Part shown: piece by piece, positions 8,588 to 14,886 of the stretch
Layout: every line of letters begins with the position of its first letter
How positions within the stretch are numbered: position 1 is the stretch's first letter
Assembly: GCA_947177885.1 (NCBI GenBank)
Contig: CAMWWF010000029.1
Coordinates: 1 to 14,991 of the forward strand
Origin: an uncultured Lachnospiraceae bacterium
GTDB lineage: Bacteria; Bacillota_A; Clostridia; Lachnospirales; Lachnospiraceae
Reading direction: 5' to 3'
Length of the DNA stretch: 14,991 bases
Made by a program: the position numbers and the translations under genes
The notes under the pieces: model-generated
What the model was told of the DNA's origin: nothing
What the model saw: only the letters and a program-made list of their open reading frames with translations
Database searches by the model: none

Positions 8588-10177
8588 ATGAATGCCTTCT
8601 CAAAAAAACTATACACGTTTTCCTGTAAATTTATACAAATCTGCAGCCTGCTCCTCACTTTTCTGTTGTTTGCGGGAGCTTTTCTGTGTACCTGTTACAG
8701 CGAAAACATGGAGACACAGCTGGTTCTCACCAAATGGGACAATCCTCTTTTCGGCATACTCGGCATGACTTTCTTTCTGGTGCTCATCGGGGGAGCGATC
8801 CGGTTCCTCTTCCGTTCCGAAAGATCTCCCGTGAAATTTCTGCGTATACTGACTCTGCTCTGGTGTGTCGGTCTGGGAGGAATCCTGATCCTGTTCAGCA
8901 GGACTGTGCCCGCGGCGGATGCTCTTTCCGTATATTCCATCGCCGAGTCTCTGGCGGAAGGGGATACCTCCGTCATTCATCCTACAGCTTCCTATCTTTC
9001 CTATTATCCGCAGCAGGTCGGCCTGACCGCTTTTTTTGAGCTGCTGATCCGCATCTGGAAGCTGCTGCCCTTAAACGTTCCCGCCTATCATTTTATCAAA
9101 TGTGTTTATACAGGACTTCTCTGCGTGATCATCTGTTTTCAGGAGCGAACGGTACATCTCCTGTGGAAGAGCGAGAAAGCCGACTGCATCTACCTCATTC
9201 TGGCAGGCGCAAATCTGCCTTTTATCATGTACAGTTCTTTTGTATATGGCGAGATCCCCTCTTTCGCCGCAGCCTCGGCAGGTTTCTATTACCTGCTGAA
9301 ATTACTCCTTCCATACAGGGCTTCCAAATCCTGTGCCCTCCTCACCGTACTGGGCCTTTCACTCAGCATCATGATCCGCAAGAACAACCTGATCCTCCTG
9401 ATCGCGGCGCTGATCGTGATCCTACTGGAATGGATCAGGAACAGACGGCGTGAACTGCCGGCAGTGGCACTGCTCTGCGTCTTCTGCGGCCTTGGCATCC
9501 TTCCGCTGATCCAAAAAGGGTATGAGCTTCGTTCCGGAAATGAATTGAGCTCCGGTGTCACCGCCTCTTCCTATCTGGCCATGGGCATGCAGGAATCCTC
9601 CCGGGCCAACGGATGGTATAATGGCTTTAACTTTATCACTTATCAGGATTCCGGTCTGAATTCAGACCTCGCCAACGAGATCAGCAGACAGGCGATCTCC
9701 GAACGCATTCAGGTTTTCCGGGAACAGCCCGGATATGCCGCCGATTTTTATCTTCACAAACATCTGTCCCAATGGGCGGACGGCACCTATGCCAGCCGTC
9801 AGGCGACACTTGCCACCTTCGGAGGCAGGAACAGCTTCTTTGTTTCTCTGTACGAAGGTTCCCTGAGCCGATATTTTATCAGCTTTTGCAATGCCTATCA
9901 GAACATTCTGTACCTTGGCGCTCTGGTCTGCTTCCATGCGTTGCTGAAAGACCGGCGCAAAAAAGAAAACCCGCCTGCGCTGAGCCTGTACCTGGGATTC
10001 ATCGCTGTCATGGGCGGCTTCCTGTTCCACACTTTCTGGGAAGCAAACGCACGCTATATCTTTCTCTACAGCCTGTTATTGGCTCCATACACAGCCAACG
10101 GGATATATGCCCTGATGCAATACATTCCTAAGTATTGCCGTTCGCTCCGCAGCCATGTAAAAACACACAGAGCCTGA
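8588..10177 (+). CDS. Polytopic membrane protein, probable GT-C (GT39-like) glycosyltransferase
   Basis: This 529-residue protein is the only plus-strand gene in the glycan region. It has about ten to twelve hydrophobic segments. The first large outer loop carries VPAADALSVYSIAE, with a likely catalytic aspartate at D111, and then LSYYPQQVG (137-145); this Asp-then-YP-x-Q layout is typical of GT39-like enzymes. IMIRKNNLILL and, near the end, EANARYIFLY resemble the RNN and RYI motifs of the DUF6020-like protein at 5704-7431. The open frame extends upstream to 7862, but that part is a shadow of the opposite gene. GAGGA 7 bases before 8588 and a membrane-helix start settle the choice. It probably glycosylates an exported acceptor using a polyprenyl-phosphate sugar; the substrate is unknown. 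Confidence 0.82.
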   Translation: MNAFSKKLYTFSCKFIQICSLLLTFLLFAGAFLCTCYSENMETQLVLTKWDNPLFGILGMTFFLVLIGGAIRFLFRSERSPVKFLRILTLLWCVGLGGILILFSRTVPAADALSVYSIAESLAEGDTSVIHPTASYLSYYPQQVGLTAFFELLIRIWKLLPLNVPAYHFIKCVYTGLLCVIICFQERTVHLLWKSEKADCIYLILAGANLPFIMYSSFVYGEIPSFAAASAGFYYLLKLLLPYRASKSCALLTVLGLSLSIMIRKNNLILLIAALIVILLEWIRNRRRELPAVALLCVFCGLGILPLIQKGYELRSGNELSSGVTASSYLAMGMQESSRANGWYNGFNFITYQDSGLNSDLANEISRQAISERIQVFREQPGYAADFYLHKHLSQWADGTYASRQATLATFGGRNSFFVSLYEGSLSRYFISFCNAYQNILYLGALVCFHALLKDRRKKENPPALSLYLGFIAVMGGFLFHTFWEANARYIFLYSLLLAPYTANGIYALMQYIPKYCRSLRSHVKTHRA

Positions 10178-10180
10178 TAA

Positions 10181-10214
10181 GGCAACAGTCCCGACAGGTC
10201 ACTGAACTGTTACC
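10181..10214 (-). terminator. Weak hairpin between convergent genes, possible terminator
   Basis: GGTAACAGT and ACTGTTGCC can pair on the minus strand (9 pairs including one G-U) around a 16-base loop, just where the PseC-like unit ends and the convergent membrane-protein gene ends. On the plus strand the same stem has one mismatch. Neither side has a proper T run, so termination here is a guess. Confidence 0.25.
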
Positions 10215-11500
10215 TAATAATACATTCTGCCGCGAAGAAAGCCCAGAAAATAATTCAGTCCGCAGATCAAATGGCACAGATATACCATCCATTGCAGCCC
10301 TGTCAACAGCAGCTTCCACCGCGCTCCCGTCTGCAACGCCTTCTGCCCCGATCCGCCCGGCAGCGTTTTCCCCATCTCCTCTGCCGTGGACTTTATGAGC
10401 ACCGGCAGCGCTCCCATATGGCAGAAGAAAATGCCGTACATATATCCCCAGGCGAAATTAAAGTCGGCCTTTCGAAAGCCTTTTTCATACAGTAAAAATG
10501 CCATGGCAAAGCTCATCAGATAGATCTGCCAGGAAAAACGATATAAACTGTTGCGCTTCAGCTCCTTAAAATTCAAAACCAGCACCAGCAGCGGGAATCC
10601 TATGGCAAGGCAGACTGCCAGCGGCAGATTCGTACAATATTGTGCCCACACTTCACCAAAACAGAAACCGATTCCGCCTTCCACGCCTTCCTCCGGTACG
10701 AACACTCCCTTATATTGATACAGCAAGTCCAGAAAAGTAGGGATAAAGCAAAGTCCCAACTGCAGCGTAGGTACGAAATTGCCGAACCCTGACCGAAACA
10801 TGCGGAACAGCATGATCACGCCCGCCGTTGCCACCAGAACTATAGTGAAACTGGGCTTGGTCATGGTGGCGATCAGCAAAAACAGGGAAAAGAGAATATA
10901 ATCCCTGATCTTCTCCCTATCTCCATGAATCCCTTCCTCATAGATCGGCAGAAGCTTTCCATACCAGAGAAATGCCAGTATCGCAAAAGGTCTTGCCGCC
11001 ATGTAAGTGGCATTGTGAAAGGGATTTGCCGTAAAAACTCCCAGATACCTGAAACGGATCCCCGGCAGATTTATGTCTGAGGGCAGATACAACATGGAAA
11101 TAAAGAAGAGCGACACTGCCAATATACTCAAAAGCACCCTTTGCATCAGACCTTCCTTCATACCGGATGGAGCCGGATAATGAAAACTCAGCTTTGTGAT
11201 GAATATGGAAAGGCTGTTCAAAATCATTGTCGCAACAGCCACTGCCATCTCCGGAGAGACAAACAGGTTGAAAAAAGCGGCAAACTTAAAAAAGACAGGA
11301 TAGGGAAAACTGTAACCGCTGTCAAGTCCCTGCATCTCCAAAATATATGCCTTCATATCGGAATGATACCGCTCGGGGCTCCCCGTGGTCTGCCTGTAGA
11401 ACAGCCATAGCGTAACCGCGGACACCGAGAGCAGCATCACGGCAAACAGACTCCAATCTATGATCCGGTTTCTTTTCTCAGCCTTCTTCATTGCTTCCAT
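10214..11500 (-). CDS. Polytopic membrane protein of unknown function, possibly GT-C or polymerase-like
   Basis: This 428-residue protein has about ten hydrophobic segments. The first outer loop reads SPERYHSDMKAYILEMQGL, with an acidic residue at D48, and is followed by FPYPVFF (65-71). TANPFHNATYMAARP and ATMTKPSF occur in later loops. An acidic residue in the first loop with aromatic-proline patches would suit a GT-C transferase or a polysaccharide polymerase, but I do not recognise the family and would not assign a reaction. The start at 11500 has AGGAG 6 bases upstream. It lies 47 bases after the PseC-like gene and is probably co-transcribed with it, so the two may act on the same sugar. 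Its end faces the end of the convergent gene at 10177. Confidence 0.78.
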   Translation of the reverse strand: MEAMKKAEKRNRIIDWSLFAVMLLSVSAVTLWLFYRQTTGSPERYHSDMKAYILEMQGLDSGYSFPYPVFFKFAAFFNLFVSPEMAVAVATMILNSLSIFITKLSFHYPAPSGMKEGLMQRVLLSILAVSLFFISMLYLPSDINLPGIRFRYLGVFTANPFHNATYMAARPFAILAFLWYGKLLPIYEEGIHGDREKIRDYILFSLFLLIATMTKPSFTIVLVATAGVIMLFRMFRSGFGNFVPTLQLGLCFIPTFLDLLYQYKGVFVPEEGVEGGIGFCFGEVWAQYCTNLPLAVCLAIGFPLLVLVLNFKELKRNSLYRFSWQIYLMSFAMAFLLYEKGFRKADFNFAWGYMYGIFFCHMGALPVLIKSTAEEMGKTLPGGSGQKALQTGARWKLLLTGLQWMVYLCHLICGLNYFLGFLRGRMYY

Positions 11501-11547
11501 TTATCACTCCTATAGCATTTCGGTTCTGATTCTTTTTCTTTCAAATC

Positions 11548-12741
11548 CTACTTACGGTAACAGTCCACAATTTTCTTTACCGCATGAATCACATCCTCCA
11601 CCTCTTCGTCCGTCAGAGAATAGTACAGCGGAAGGCTCATCACCTCATTGTAGTAGGCTTCCGCATTGGGGCAGAGTCCTTTCATATAGCCGTGTTTCTC
11701 ATAATAAGAATGCCGGTAAACAGGAAGATAGTGCACCTGTGAGTGTATGTTTTCGGCCCACAGGGCGTCAAAGAACTGCCGCCTGTCACAGGTCAGCCTG
11801 TCAGGATCCAGGCGCAGAATGTAAAGATGCCTTGTGGTTTCCGATTCCGGAATTTCCTTCTGGACAATGATCTCAGGCATCTCCGCAAAAGCCGCATTGT
11901 ATTTCTCCACGATCGCCTTTCTGCGGGCGGAAAACAAAGATAATTTATTCAGCTGACTGGATATCAGCGCCGCCTGAAAGTCCGTCAGACGATAATTGTA
12001 CCCCAGTTCCACCTGCTCATTATACCATCTTGCATCCGTGGGATGGACCATCTCCTCCCGCTCCCTGGTAATACCATGTGTGCGAAGTCTTATCAGTCTG
12101 CGATACAGCTGCTCATCATTGGTGGTAACAGCGCCCCCTTCGCCGCCTGTCACTGTCTTGACCGGATGAAAGCTGAAACAGGTCATATCCGCAATGCTTC
12201 CCACCGGCTGTCCCTTATATTTCGTGCCGATGGCATGTGCCGCATCCTCGATCAGAAACAGACCGTGCTCCCTGCAGATGGCGCGGATCTCCTCATGCTC
12301 CACAGCCTGTCCCGTAAAATCTACCGCCACAATTCCTTTTGTTTCCGGGGTGATCAGTTTCCGGATGGATGCCGGATCAATATTATAGGTGTCCGGCCTG
12401 ATATCCGCAAATACCGGCATTGCTCCACAATACAGAACACAGTTGGAAGACGCCGCAAAAGTAATGGCACTGACAATCACCTCGTCCCCCGGCCGAACCC
12501 CTGCAGCCAGCGCCGCAAGGTGCAGCGCCGCCGTACCGTTGGCCACCGCAACCGCATATTTAGCGCCTGTAACCTCACAAAGCTTTTGCTCCAACCCGGC
12601 AATCTCAGGTCCGCCCGTGAGGGAGTCTCCCCGCAGGATTGCTGTCACTGCCGCAATATCTTCATCGTCAATATATTGTCTGCCATAAGAAATCGGTGTC
12701 TCCCGAACGGGACTTCCTCCGAATATCGCTAACTTTTCCAT
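11548..12741 (-). CDS. pseC: PseC-like sugar-nucleotide aminotransferase (DegT/DnrJ/EryC1 family)
   Basis: This 397-residue PLP enzyme matches the PseC subgroup. It has the N-terminal ISYGRQYIDDEDI (17-29), ANGTAALHLA (67-76), GDEVIVSAITFAASSN (85-100), LIEDAAHAIG (163-172, with D166 and H169) and SFHPVKTVTGGEGG (190-203), where K195 forms the Schiff base. PseC converts the 4-keto sugar made by PseB into UDP-4-amino-4,6-dideoxy-N-acetyl-altrosamine on the way to pseudaminic acid. Related enzymes serve other 4-amino sugars, and no pseB or other pse gene is visible, so the exact product is uncertain. The start at 12741 follows AGGAGG by 7 bases. The frame continues to 12966, but that part lies in a structured leader. 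The other aminotransferase of the window is of a different subgroup. Confidence 0.88.
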   Translation of the reverse strand: MEKLAIFGGSPVRETPISYGRQYIDDEDIAAVTAILRGDSLTGGPEIAGLEQKLCEVTGAKYAVAVANGTAALHLAALAAGVRPGDEVIVSAITFAASSNCVLYCGAMPVFADIRPDTYNIDPASIRKLITPETKGIVAVDFTGQAVEHEEIRAICREHGLFLIEDAAHAIGTKYKGQPVGSIADMTCFSFHPVKTVTGGEGGAVTTNDEQLYRRLIRLRTHGITREREEMVHPTDARWYNEQVELGYNYRLTDFQAALISSQLNKLSLFSARRKAIVEKYNAAFAEMPEIIVQKEIPESETTRHLYILRLDPDRLTCDRRQFFDALWAENIHSQVHYLPVYRHSYYEKHGYMKGLCPNAEAYYNEVMSLPLYYSLTDEEVEDVIHAVKKIVDCYRK

Positions 12742-12777
12742 ATGCCATCCTCCTGTTTCCATTCCGGTGCGCCGCCC

Positions 12778-12844
12778 GCATTCTATTCGCCGGATACCCT
12801 GCCCGCAAAAAAATCCTTTTGCAGGATCCCTGCAAATAGAATGC
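12778..12844 (-). promoter_or_regulatory. Structured 5' leader with competing hairpins, possible attenuator
   Basis: An outer inverted repeat (GCATTCTATT / AATAGAATGC, 10 pairs, extendable by one) encloses 47 bases. Inside, on the minus strand, three stems compete: TTTGCAGG with CCTGCAAA (3-base loop); ATCCT with AGGAT, followed directly by a T run; and GGATCCTGC with GCAGG-GT-ATCC. They share the central ATCCTGC segment, so they exclude each other. The element lies between the predicted promoter and the PseC-like start codon. It could be an attenuator, or simply the terminator of the TIR gene upstream. No known riboswitch class was recognised. Confidence 0.45.
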
Positions 12845-12872
12845 GCTCGGCACACTGCTTCCTTCACCCAAA

Positions 12873-12887
12873 GTGTACATTGTACAC
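12873..12887. promoter_or_regulatory. Perfect 15-bp palindrome GTGTACATTGTACAC, candidate operator
   Basis: Two perfect 7-base arms flank a single central base. The palindrome begins a few bases after the predicted transcription start of the PseC-like unit, a classic position for a repressor site. The core TACA-T-TGTA resembles the TACA-NN-TGTA operators of BlaI/CopY-family repressors, but with one central base fewer. Which protein binds it is not known. Confidence 0.5.
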
Positions 12888-12897
12888 AACAACTATT

Positions 12898-12925
12898 TTT
12901 ATAGTTTAACAGGATTTGCTGACAC
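12898..12925 (-). promoter_or_regulatory. Promoter candidate for the PseC-like unit
   Basis: On the minus strand GTGTCA (four matches to the -35 consensus) is separated by 16 bases from TATAAA (five matches to the -10 consensus). Transcription would start near 12890, giving a leader of about 150 bases. The promoter lies just after the stop codon of the TIR gene, so read-through from that gene is also possible. Confidence 0.45.
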
Positions 12926-12937
12926 TTACAAGAAGAA

Positions 12938-13678
12938 TCAGCACGAGTACCCAAAAAGTACCGCATTCAGCAACAACAGTAACAGACGCTCCAAAATAAT
13001 GATCTCTCTTTCATCCACCGGAATCTGCAGCCTTGCCACATCGAACATTTTATGGATACCGATATGATAAAATTGGGGAATTGCATTGATATTGTATGAG
13101 CTTTTGATATAAACATATAGAGCATATAAAAGTGACACTTTAATCTTCTGATTCCTGTCATCCACAGTGCTGTATGCATTGAGCATCTTAACCGGATAAC
13201 TCATGAGCGGTATGTTCTGATTTTGTAAAATAAATGTCTGGATTTCTCTGAATGGATACTTATTCAGCTCGTCCATCAGAATGTGACTGGCAATATGATT
13301 ACAGATACCATAGATTTCCGATTCCTCATTTGCTTCATAGTACATCATTTTCGTAAGAAAACGCCACTTGGGGGGAAGCCCGTCAGCTTTCGTTCCGTAC
13401 AGGATCGGAAATATCACTATATTTTTATTTTGATACCTCGTATATATTTGGTGGATTTCTTCCTGAACACAGGCAGATGAAACAGAATTGGGAGTGAGTA
13501 AAAGAATCGCATATGCGGACTTTCCGATCCCGGCCTTAAAGCTTTTCAGATTGTAATCGTCATCTGCTGAAAGCCTTTCCGAATCGTACAGTACCGGCAA
13601 CTCAAATCTCTCCACACAATGCAGCACCTCTCTCAGCGGTTTCTGCACGTCCTTAGACGAAAAACACATAAATACCAT
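12938..13678 (-). CDS. Stand-alone TIR-domain protein, candidate NADase or immune signalling protein
   Basis: This 246-residue protein has an N-terminal TIR domain (about 1-125): VFMCFSSKD (2-10) is the first strand and loop, YDSERLSADDDYN (31-43) matches the BB-loop region, and AYAILLLTPNSVSSACVQEEI (55-75) contains the expected catalytic glutamate, E74. The tryptophan usual in the S-x-W-x-x-E motif is replaced by alanine-cysteine. FPILYG and LPPKW (about 94-106) complete the fold. The C-terminal half is predicted helical, is not recognised, and ends in a very hydrophobic LLLLLLNAVLFG stretch. Bacterial TIR proteins often cleave NAD or make cyclic ADP-ribose signals in phage defence; that role is inferred, and no partner such as ThsA is visible. 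AAGGA lies 10 bases before the start. It is divergent from the BlaI-like repressor. Confidence 0.85.
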   Translation of the reverse strand: MVFMCFSSKDVQKPLREVLHCVERFELPVLYDSERLSADDDYNLKSFKAGIGKSAYAILLLTPNSVSSACVQEEIHQIYTRYQNKNIVIFPILYGTKADGLPPKWRFLTKMMYYEANEESEIYGICNHIASHILMDELNKYPFREIQTFILQNQNIPLMSYPVKMLNAYSTVDDRNQKIKVSLLYALYVYIKSSYNINAIPQFYHIGIHKMFDVARLQIPVDEREIIILERLLLLLLNAVLFGYSC

Positions 13679-13756
13679 ATTCTCTTTTTCCTTCTCTTTT
13701 CATAATATTTTCTGACTTTATCTCCTTTCGTACCATTGATGCCGAGTTCCCATATT

Positions 13757-13780
13757 CTACGTTTTCCCGTCAAATATCAT
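13757..13780 (-). CDS. Tiny upstream reading frame with a strong ribosome binding site (MIFDGKT)
   Basis: In the leader of the TIR gene, AGGAGG stands 6 bases before an ATG that opens a 7-codon frame ending in TAG, 78 bases before the TIR start. The site is stronger than that of the TIR gene itself. It may be a regulatory leader peptide or a remnant of a decayed gene; nothing shows that it is made. Confidence 0.25.
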   Translation of the reverse strand: MIFDGKT

Positions 13781-13839
13781 AGTGATCCTCCTCTCATTCC
13801 TGATGCGTGTTTCGATTGCAACAGTCGTATTCTGCCTTA

Positions 13840-13868
13840 ATAATATTACTTATTTGCCATTCCGTCAA
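13840..13868 (-). promoter_or_regulatory. Promoter of the TIR gene
   Basis: On the minus strand TTGACG is followed, after exactly 17 bases, by TATTAT; each box matches its consensus at five of six positions. Transcription would start near 13833, leaving a leader of about 155 bases that includes the small upstream frame. The promoter lies 28 bases from the -35 box of the divergent repressor gene. Confidence 0.7.
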
Positions 13869-13896
13869 TAGTATATTGTCATTTAAATTAATTTTA

Positions 13897-13925
13897 TTGA
13901 CTTATTGCAGACTAAGTACTATAAT
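13897..13925 (+). promoter_or_regulatory. Promoter of the BlaI-like repressor gene
   Basis: TTGACT and a perfect TATAAT are separated by 17 bases, an almost ideal housekeeping promoter, with a start near 13932. A short dyad, TACTA (13917-13921) and TAGTA (13932-13936), spans the -10 box and could be an autoregulatory operator. Confidence 0.8.
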
Positions 13926-13955
13926 ATGAGGTAGTAACCAAGGAGGTAAGCTAAC

Positions 13956-14351
13956 ATGACGCAGATGAATCCCAGAGAACTAGACGTTTTAAACATTTTA
14001 TGGAAGACGGACGAGCCCATGACATCCACCGATATTGTGAATGAGCAAAGAGGGCTTACCCAGAGCACGGTTATTGCTGTTCTGAGAAAGCTTTTAAAGG
14101 ACGGACTCGTTGAAGTGGCCGGTGTAACTCACAGCGGAAAAGTTCTCAGCAGAACTTATCGTCCTACCGAGTCTTCCAGAGACCTGATTCTGGAGTATTT
14201 CCAGAATGACTACCGCAATTTCTGCAATGTCATTCCCAAGTCCACATTGTGTGCTGCAATCTTGGAGATCGACGAGGATGTTGCAAAGTCTAAAGAAGAA
14301 ATCAAGAAGTTAAAAGCTTTTCTGGCTGACTTTGAAAAGAAGAACAAGTAA
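13956..14351 (+). CDS. BlaI/MecI/CopY-family transcriptional repressor
   Basis: This 131-residue protein has the winged-helix domain of the BlaI/MecI family at about 4-70: NPRELDVLNILWKTDEPMT (5-23), then TDIVNEQRGLTQSTVIAVLRKLLKDGLV, where the QSTVIAVLRKL helix is the likely DNA-reading helix. The C-terminal part (about 75-130) is a charged helical dimerisation domain. In BlaI and MecI this region is cut by the sensor BlaR1 or MecR1 at an Asn-Phe bond. I do not see that bond at the matching place, and no sensor gene follows. It is therefore probably not a beta-lactam regulator. AAGGAGG 9 bases upstream fixes the start. It is divergent from the TIR gene and followed by a clear terminator. Confidence 0.9.
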   Translation: MTQMNPRELDVLNILWKTDEPMTSTDIVNEQRGLTQSTVIAVLRKLLKDGLVEVAGVTHSGKVLSRTYRPTESSRDLILEYFQNDYRNFCNVIPKSTLCAAILEIDEDVAKSKEEIKKLKAFLADFEKKNK

Positions 14352-14393
14352 GGGACAAAAGAAGAACCGATTAAATCATCAGGTTCTGCAAAT

Positions 14394-14423
14394 ATTCCCT
14401 GTGTAGAGCAGGGAATGTTTTTT
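14394..14423 (+). terminator. Intrinsic terminator after the repressor gene
   Basis: ATTCCCTG and CAGGGAAT form a perfect 8-pair stem with a 7-base loop, followed by a run of six T. A second small stem (AGAACC / GGTTCT, 14363-14387) lies just before it. Together they should end the repressor transcript, so the small secreted protein downstream is expected to have its own promoter. Confidence 0.85.
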
Positions 14424-14563
14424 ACCAATAGATTACAGTTCATTATGGCACGCGATATTTTCATCTAAAAACGATTGTTATATTGTACCGAGGTTACGTC
14501 ATGGCTTACGGATACTTCCGGAATATGCCGGGTATCAAATATACAAAAGATGGAGGGTTCTCT
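14424..14563 (+). other. Leader of the small secreted protein gene, promoter not resolved
   Basis: This stretch must hold the promoter of the secreted protein because a terminator precedes it. TATATT at about 14479-14484 is a possible -10 box, but no good -35 box is visible 16-19 bases upstream. An in-frame ATG at 14483 exists and has no ribosome binding site. Confidence 0.3.
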
Positions 14564-14824
14564 ATGAAACAGAAAAAAATCGGCAAACTTTTAGGTCTCA
14601 TGGGTGCAGCTTGCTTATCCTTAGGCATGTTCTTCTGCCCCGCAACAACTCTTCCCACTCAGGCTGCAGAGGCTGACGTTGCAGTGCCTTACTCTGATAT
14701 TATTGAGTGGTGTTTTAAAGTAGAAGATGGGAAAATGTATAAACGGCTTTATAATTTTTCTACTCGTAACTGGATAGGAGAGTGGATTTACGTTGGTGAA
14801 TATCCTGAAAAAGGAAAAAAGTAA
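14564..14824 (+). CDS. Small secreted protein with signal peptide, function unknown
   Basis: This 86-residue protein has a clear Sec signal peptide: a basic start MKQKKIGK, a hydrophobic core LLGLMGAACLSLGMFF (9-24), and a likely signal peptidase site around TQAA (32-35). The mature part of about 50 residues has one cysteine, many aromatics (DIIEWCFKVEDGKMYKRLYN, then NWIGEWIYVGEY) and a basic tail. The pattern W-x-F-K-x-x-x-G-K-x-Y-K-R-L-Y with a repeated W-x-G-x-W element recalls small secreted proteins that I associate with Lachnospiraceae, but I know no function for them. GGAGGG 6 bases upstream fixes the start at 14564. A bacteriocin, adhesion or envelope role would be speculation. Confidence 0.82.
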   Translation: MKQKKIGKLLGLMGAACLSLGMFFCPATTLPTQAAEADVAVPYSDIIEWCFKVEDGKMYKRLYNFSTRNWIGEWIYVGEYPEKGKK

Positions 14825-14848
14825 TTCTCTGTATTGTTAATAACTCAC

Positions 14849-14886
14849 GGCTTACTGTTGCATCCTTTACAGTAAGCCATTTCATT
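14849..14886 (+). terminator. Hairpin after the small secreted protein, probable terminator
   Basis: GGCTTACTGT and ACAGTAAGCC form a perfect 10-pair stem with a 10-base loop, 24 bases after the stop codon. The downstream sequence is T-rich (ATTTCATT) but lacks an unbroken T run, so termination is likely rather than certain. The remaining bases to the window end are AT-rich and hold no gene I can support. Confidence 0.6.

Noticed and set aside
12742..12966. N-terminal extension of the PseC-like protein to 12966
   Set aside because: The extension crosses the hairpin-rich leader, the palindrome and the predicted promoter; AGGAGG before 12741 sets the start.
13956..14351. Beta-lactam resistance control by a BlaI/BlaR1 pair
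   Set aside because: No sensor protease or beta-lactamase gene is present, and the usual Asn-Phe cleavage bond is not seen at the matching position.
14483..14563. Longer form of the small secreted protein starting at 14483
   Set aside because: There is no ribosome binding site, and the extension would bury the signal peptide.
12938..14824. Complete Thoeris or other known TIR defence system
   Set aside because: Only the TIR protein is present. No ThsA-like or other NAD-depleting partner, and no nuclease, is encoded nearby.
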